This document shows, piece by piece, positions 14,403 through 17,545 of a DNA stretch of 17,545 nucleotides. Positions within the stretch are counted from its first letter, which is position 1; each line of letters begins with the position of its first letter. The position numbers were made by a program, and so were the translations under genes. The stretch is taken from positions 1 through 17,545 of the forward strand of contig JAGHBZ010000357.1 of the NCBI GenBank assembly GCA_021160705.1, given 5' to 3'. The notes below the pieces were generated by a model, which saw only the letters and a program-made list of their open reading frames with translations, ran no database searches and was not told the DNA's origin. The stretch is from Candidatus Sumerlaeota bacterium (GTDB taxonomy: Bacteria > Sumerlaeota > Sumerlaeia > MWCT01 > JAGHBZ01).

Positions 14403-15659
14403 ATGAGGCAAAAGAAAGAAGGCAGTGGAGTAGTTGCTGTGATAGTAACAGTTTTAACGCTGGTGTTTGTCTGGGGAGTCTCTACCGGAGCTACTTCGCT
14501 AAAAGAAGAAACGTTGACGACCTCAACGCTAATTGAGAAGTCATTTTCTGCGTATGAGCACCTGAAGAGTTTTTATACGGAAGGCAAGACCACCTTCAAA
14601 ATGACAGCCCGGGGTAAGACACAAACAGCTGATTTTCCTGTAAAGATGGCTTTCGAAAAACCTAATAAATTCTATGTGAAATTTGACCACCCCTCAATGG
14701 GTTTTGAGATTGTCAGCAATGGGAAAGTGCTGTATAGTTATCTGCCGAGTTTAAAGCAATATCGGAAACTGGATGCACCCCACACAATCAAAGAGATTGA
14801 CCTGGAGAAAGTAATTGCGCCCGGGGCAAGAGCCAGTGGGGTACTAATGATACTCCTTTCTGATGACCCGAAATCAGCTATCATCAGAAATACTACATCC
14901 GCTAAGATGCTTCCACCAGAAGAACTTGAAGGTAAAACCTATTATGTGGTGCAACTTAAGCAGAGCGATAAGTCTAAGGTTGACCTGTACATCGACCCCA
15001 ACACGTTTCTCATAAAACAAATGAACGTGGATATGACTGAGGCGATTAAATCAAGACCATCCTCTCAAAAACCACCGGCTGACCTGAAAATTACGCTCAC
15101 AGAGGACTATAAGATAATCAAACCCAATGAGAAAGTCTCTGCGGAAGTGTTTGCGTTTAATGTCCCTGAAGACGCAAAAGAGGTTGAGTCATTTGTCCCG
15201 CCAGAACCATCCAGAGAACAGGCAAAAGCAGACCTGAAAGGGAAAAAGGCACCTGAGTTCACATTAAAAGACATTGATGGCAACACCCATTCGTTATCAG
15301 AACAGAAAGGAAAGGTAGTCTTGCTTGATTTCTGGGCGACCTGGTGTGGACCTTGTCGCAGGAGTATGCCATTTATCCAGAAACTTCACAAGCGATACAA
15401 AGATAAAGGATTGGTAGTCTGGGGGATTAATGCGCAATCAGATACACAAGCTCTGAAAAAGTTCCTCACCGCTCAGAAAATAACTTATACAATATTACGC
15501 GACACTGAGGGTAGTGTAAGTCGTGAGTATGGTGTCACAGCAATCCCGAGAATTCTCCTCATTGACAAAAAAGGAAGCGTCGCAGGTGACTATACTGGTT
15601 TCTCCAGCGATGTGGAGAAGGAAATGGAACAAACCATCAAAAAAATCCTGGAGCAATAA
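14403..15659 (+). CDS. DUF2092/LolA-like domain fused to TlpA thioredoxin
   Basis: The 418-aa envelope protein has a signal peptide or anchor at about residues 8-30, a LolA-fold DUF2092-like domain at about 40-260 ('FEKPNKFYVKF', 'GFEIVSNGKVLYSYLPSLKQY', 'DLYIDPNTFLIKQMNVDM') and a TlpA-type thioredoxin domain at about 278-415. The redox site is 'WCGPC' (314-318) with the cis-Pro in 'AIPRILLI' (Pro382). TlpA-like domains reduce disulfides in the periplasm, for example for cytochrome c maturation. LolA-like domains are hydrophobic half-barrels that bind lipid or lipoprotein acyl chains. The fusion suggests a redox function delivered to an envelope lipid or lipoprotein; that link is inference. 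AAGGAGG at 14388-14394 sits 8 nt before the ATG. It is a single-gene unit with its own promoter candidate. Confidence 0.9.
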   Translation: MRQKKEGSGVVAVIVTVLTLVFVWGVSTGATSLKEETLTTSTLIEKSFSAYEHLKSFYTEGKTTFKMTARGKTQTADFPVKMAFEKPNKFYVKFDHPSMGFEIVSNGKVLYSYLPSLKQYRKLDAPHTIKEIDLEKVIAPGARASGVLMILLSDDPKSAIIRNTTSAKMLPPEELEGKTYYVVQLKQSDKSKVDLYIDPNTFLIKQMNVDMTEAIKSRPSSQKPPADLKITLTEDYKIIKPNEKVSAEVFAFNVPEDAKEVESFVPPEPSREQAKADLKGKKAPEFTLKDIDGNTHSLSEQKGKVVLLDFWATWCGPCRRSMPFIQKLHKRYKDKGLVVWGINAQSDTQALKKFLTAQKITYTILRDTEGSVSREYGVTAIPRILLIDKKGSVAGDYTGFSSDVEKEMEQTIKKILEQ

Positions 15660-15962
15660 TCTACATTAATACCCTTTCTCTATCAGTAACGGCTGTTATC
15701 CTTATGACATCTGGTTATGGTGATGAGAAAGTATGCGATAGTGCAGGGAATGAATCCACCCGGACGTAATCCAATCAATATCAAATCTCCAGTGATAGCA
15801 TCCTCAGTGTAAAAGCCCATCATAGGCAATCTCTATACGCTTCCTCAGGGGAATATACCTGATAGATGGTTTCTTAAAGAGAAGCCCACAGGATAAGAGA
15901 GAAACGTTTTTCTTAAAGTTGTAATACCCAATCCCCAAATCCCTGGAAAAGGAGCATTTTAA
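15660..15962. other. Intergenic region, nothing recognised
   Basis: About 300 bp precede the kinase gene. All three forward frames are broken by stops, no hydrophobic stretch is encoded that could be a lost sensor domain, and no good promoter pair was seen. The only clear element is the ribosome site AAGGAG at 15949-15954. Confidence 0.5.
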
Positions 15963-17354
15963 ATGGTGGACGCAAGAATTCAAAGGTATAGGGTGGCTGT
16001 GGGTGAGATGATACGAGGTAAATTCCCGGTGGAAATACCTATCGGCGAAGAAGACGAGCTCGGGCAACTCGGTAAAGAACTTTTTGAATTAGGACTTGCT
16101 ATGAAAAAGAAGTTTGATGAGATAAATCTGTTGTCCAAGATTACTGAAGAGGTGAACGCCGGGCTCAGGCTTGATGATGTGCTGAATAACGTCTATGATT
16201 CATTTCGTCCAGTTATCCCATATAACCGCATAGGGTGTGCACTTCTGGAGGAAGATGGAACAATTGTCCGGGCACGCTGGGCACGTTCCGATGCCTCTGT
16301 ATTGAAGATTGTTACTGGCTATGAAGCACCACTCAAAGGAAGCAGTCTCCAGAAAATAGTAGAAACCCGACAGCCTCGTATTCTCAATGACCTGGAGGCT
16401 TACCTGAAGGAACATCCTGAGTCCGACTCCACCCGGAAAATAGTTCAAGAAGGTATGCGCTCCAGTCTCACGTGTCCATTGATTGTCAGGGGTAACCCAA
16501 TTGGTTTTATCTTTTTCTCCAGTATGCAGACTGATACATATAAAGATGCTCATATAGAATTTTTTCTCCAGATAGCTGGACACCTGGCGATAATCGTTGA
16601 AAAAGGCAGATTGTATCAACAATTGCTGGAGCTGAACGAACTGAAAAACAAATTTCTTGGTATGGCTGCTCACGACCTCAGAAATCCGATAACAGTTATT
16701 CAGGGGTATTCAAGTCTTTTATTGCATAGTGTTGCTGGCGAAATACCCGACTCGCAACGCGAGATAATTGAGCGAATTCACAGGGCTTCCGGGACTATGC
16801 TCAATCTGGTCAATGATTTGCTGGACGTTAGTGCTATTGAGTCGGGACACCTAGAATTGAACCTTGAGGAAGTCAATCTTGAGGCGTTCCTTAGAGAATC
16901 CTATGAATCCAACGCACTCCTGGCTAAGGATAAGTCTATTGAATTGAAATTAGAGTGTGAATCTAATCTCCCTAAAGTGCTGATGGACCCCAATCGGATT
17001 GAACAGGTCATCAACAACCTCATAACCAACGCTATAAAGTATTCCCACCCTGAGACCATCGTCACCTTAAAGGCGCAAGCTCAGAAAGACAAGGTAGAAA
17101 TTTCAGTACAAGACCAGGGACAGGGGATTCCAGAGACAGAGTTACCTGTAGTGTTCACCGATTTTGGACGCACAAGCGTTAAGCCCACTGCTGGAGAGAA
17201 AAGTATCGGGCTTGGGCTTGCTATCTGCAAACGTATAGTTGAGGCTCATAAAGGGCGCATCTGGGTGGAAAGCGAGCCGGGTGTTGGTTCTACGTTTACA
17301 TTTACTCTCCCCATCCACACCCCACTCGCCCCAGCTGAAAAAAACATCGGATAA
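15963..17354 (+). CDS. Soluble HAMP-GAF sensor histidine kinase
   Basis: The 463-aa protein autophosphorylates on His and would pass phosphate to a response regulator. Order: HAMP-like coiled segment (about 1-55, with 'EEDELGQLGKELFELG'), GAF domain (about 58-212), HisKA dimerisation helices with the H-box 'AAHDLRNPITVI' (His237), and a HATPase domain (about 338-450) with N-box 'NNLITNAIKYS', G1 'DQGQGIP' and G2 'GLGLAIC'. There is no transmembrane segment, although HAMP usually follows one. An in-frame TAA sits immediately before the ATG, and AAGGAG at 15949-15954 is 8 nt upstream, so the start is firm. The GAF ligand is unknown. No response regulator is adjacent downstream within the window, so the partner is elsewhere or beyond the edge. 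Confidence 0.92.
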   Translation: MVDARIQRYRVAVGEMIRGKFPVEIPIGEEDELGQLGKELFELGLAMKKKFDEINLLSKITEEVNAGLRLDDVLNNVYDSFRPVIPYNRIGCALLEEDGTIVRARWARSDASVLKIVTGYEAPLKGSSLQKIVETRQPRILNDLEAYLKEHPESDSTRKIVQEGMRSSLTCPLIVRGNPIGFIFFSSMQTDTYKDAHIEFFLQIAGHLAIIVEKGRLYQQLLELNELKNKFLGMAAHDLRNPITVIQGYSSLLLHSVAGEIPDSQREIIERIHRASGTMLNLVNDLLDVSAIESGHLELNLEEVNLEAFLRESYESNALLAKDKSIELKLECESNLPKVLMDPNRIEQVINNLITNAIKYSHPETIVTLKAQAQKDKVEISVQDQGQGIPETELPVVFTDFGRTSVKPTAGEKSIGLGLAICKRIVEAHKGRIWVESEPGVGSTFTFTLPIHTPLAPAEKNIG

Positions 17355-17392
17355 CCTTTAATAACATTTCTTGTTTGAAATTCACAGATTGA

Positions 17393-17404
17393 GAAATGCA
17401 TTTC
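17393..17404. repeat. 12-bp palindrome downstream of the kinase gene
   Basis: GAAATGCATTTC is self-complementary without a loop. It is AT-rich and could be chance. Confidence 0.25.
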
Positions 17405-17510
17405 ATTGTATTCATTGAGGGTATAGAGGCAATCTGGTTAATCTCAATTAGGAAACGTCCCGTGGCTAATTCCATCTTTTTTCTATTTACTCCTTTCTTT
17501 TTAACCGCGA

Positions 17511-17537
17511 ATTAGCACTAATTCTCACTAATTTTTT
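17511..17537. repeat. Short tandem repeat with 10-bp period
   Basis: ATTAGCACTA and ATTCTCACTA follow each other and run into ATTTTTT, after an AACCGCGA lead. The pattern resembles the AACCGC-type, roughly 10-bp-period intergenic strings I recall from many environmental genomes; function unknown. Confidence 0.4.
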
Positions 17538-17545
17538 CCCCTAAC

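Noticed and set aside
15663..15960. Possible lost N-terminal sensor or transmembrane part of the histidine kinase.
   Set aside because: All three forward frames contain stops and none encodes a hydrophobic helix.
1..17545. CRISPR arrays, toxin-antitoxin pairs, restriction or other defence genes, riboswitches, tRNA and rRNA.
   Set aside because: No regularly spaced repeats, no such protein motifs and no conserved RNA elements were seen on either strand.

Overview
The window reads as chromosomal DNA of a diderm bacterium of moderate GC content. Most genes have Shine-Dalgarno sites of the AAGGAGG type. A periplasmic Spy/CpxP-like protein, a LolA/DUF2092-like domain fused to a TlpA thioredoxin, a type I signal peptidase and a GspG/PilA-type pseudopilin imply an inner membrane, a periplasm and an outer membrane. 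The pseudopilin has a C-terminal 'YDPTNGTVSxGDIYR' element that I recall from Planctomycetes-like and candidate-phylum genomes (Sumerlaeota, Hydrogenedentota, Poribacteria, Omnitrophota type). That placement is a guess; there is no rRNA or other phylogenetic marker here. No CRISPR array, tRNA, rRNA, prophage or intact mobile element was seen.

Layout. Positions 1-3364 are a leftward block: the start of a Spy/CpxP-like periplasmic protein (cut by the window edge), then an M17 leucyl aminopeptidase whose start overlaps the end of a YprB-like DEDDh exonuclease/TPR gene. Positions 3365-6191 run rightward: a pseudopilin with its own terminator, then a two-domain family 2 glycosyltransferase whose first domain has lost its DXD motif. 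A strong hairpin at 6283-6317 separates the glycosyltransferase from a convergent, orphan TrpB2-type tryptophan synthase beta gene. Positions 7676-8328 hold the decayed 3' end of an IS630-family transposase, with a frameshift and what looks like a 97-bp insertion bounded by 15-bp direct repeats. A leftward PilZ (c-di-GMP receptor) gene follows.

From 9141 onward all genes point right: a MacB/FtsX-type ABC permease without its ATPase, an ABC-2/DrrA-type ATPase without its permease, a signal peptidase I closely spaced behind that ATPase, a large secreted protein of unknown function (DUF3352-like layout), a DUF2092-TlpA fusion, and a soluble HAMP-GAF histidine kinase with no response regulator beside it. 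Three of these genes have the same ATTGACATC box 69-95 bp before the start codon, suggesting vegetative promoters of the same type.

These are mostly housekeeping and cell-envelope genes, not one pathway; envelope maintenance (secretion, lipoprotein/redox handling, sensing, glycosylation) is the common theme. I found no clear new multi-gene system. The most unusual single feature is the signal peptidase, which carries a roughly 60-residue insert with a textbook DxDxDGxxD calcium-loop / FG-GAP-like motif between the catalytic serine and the next conserved box.
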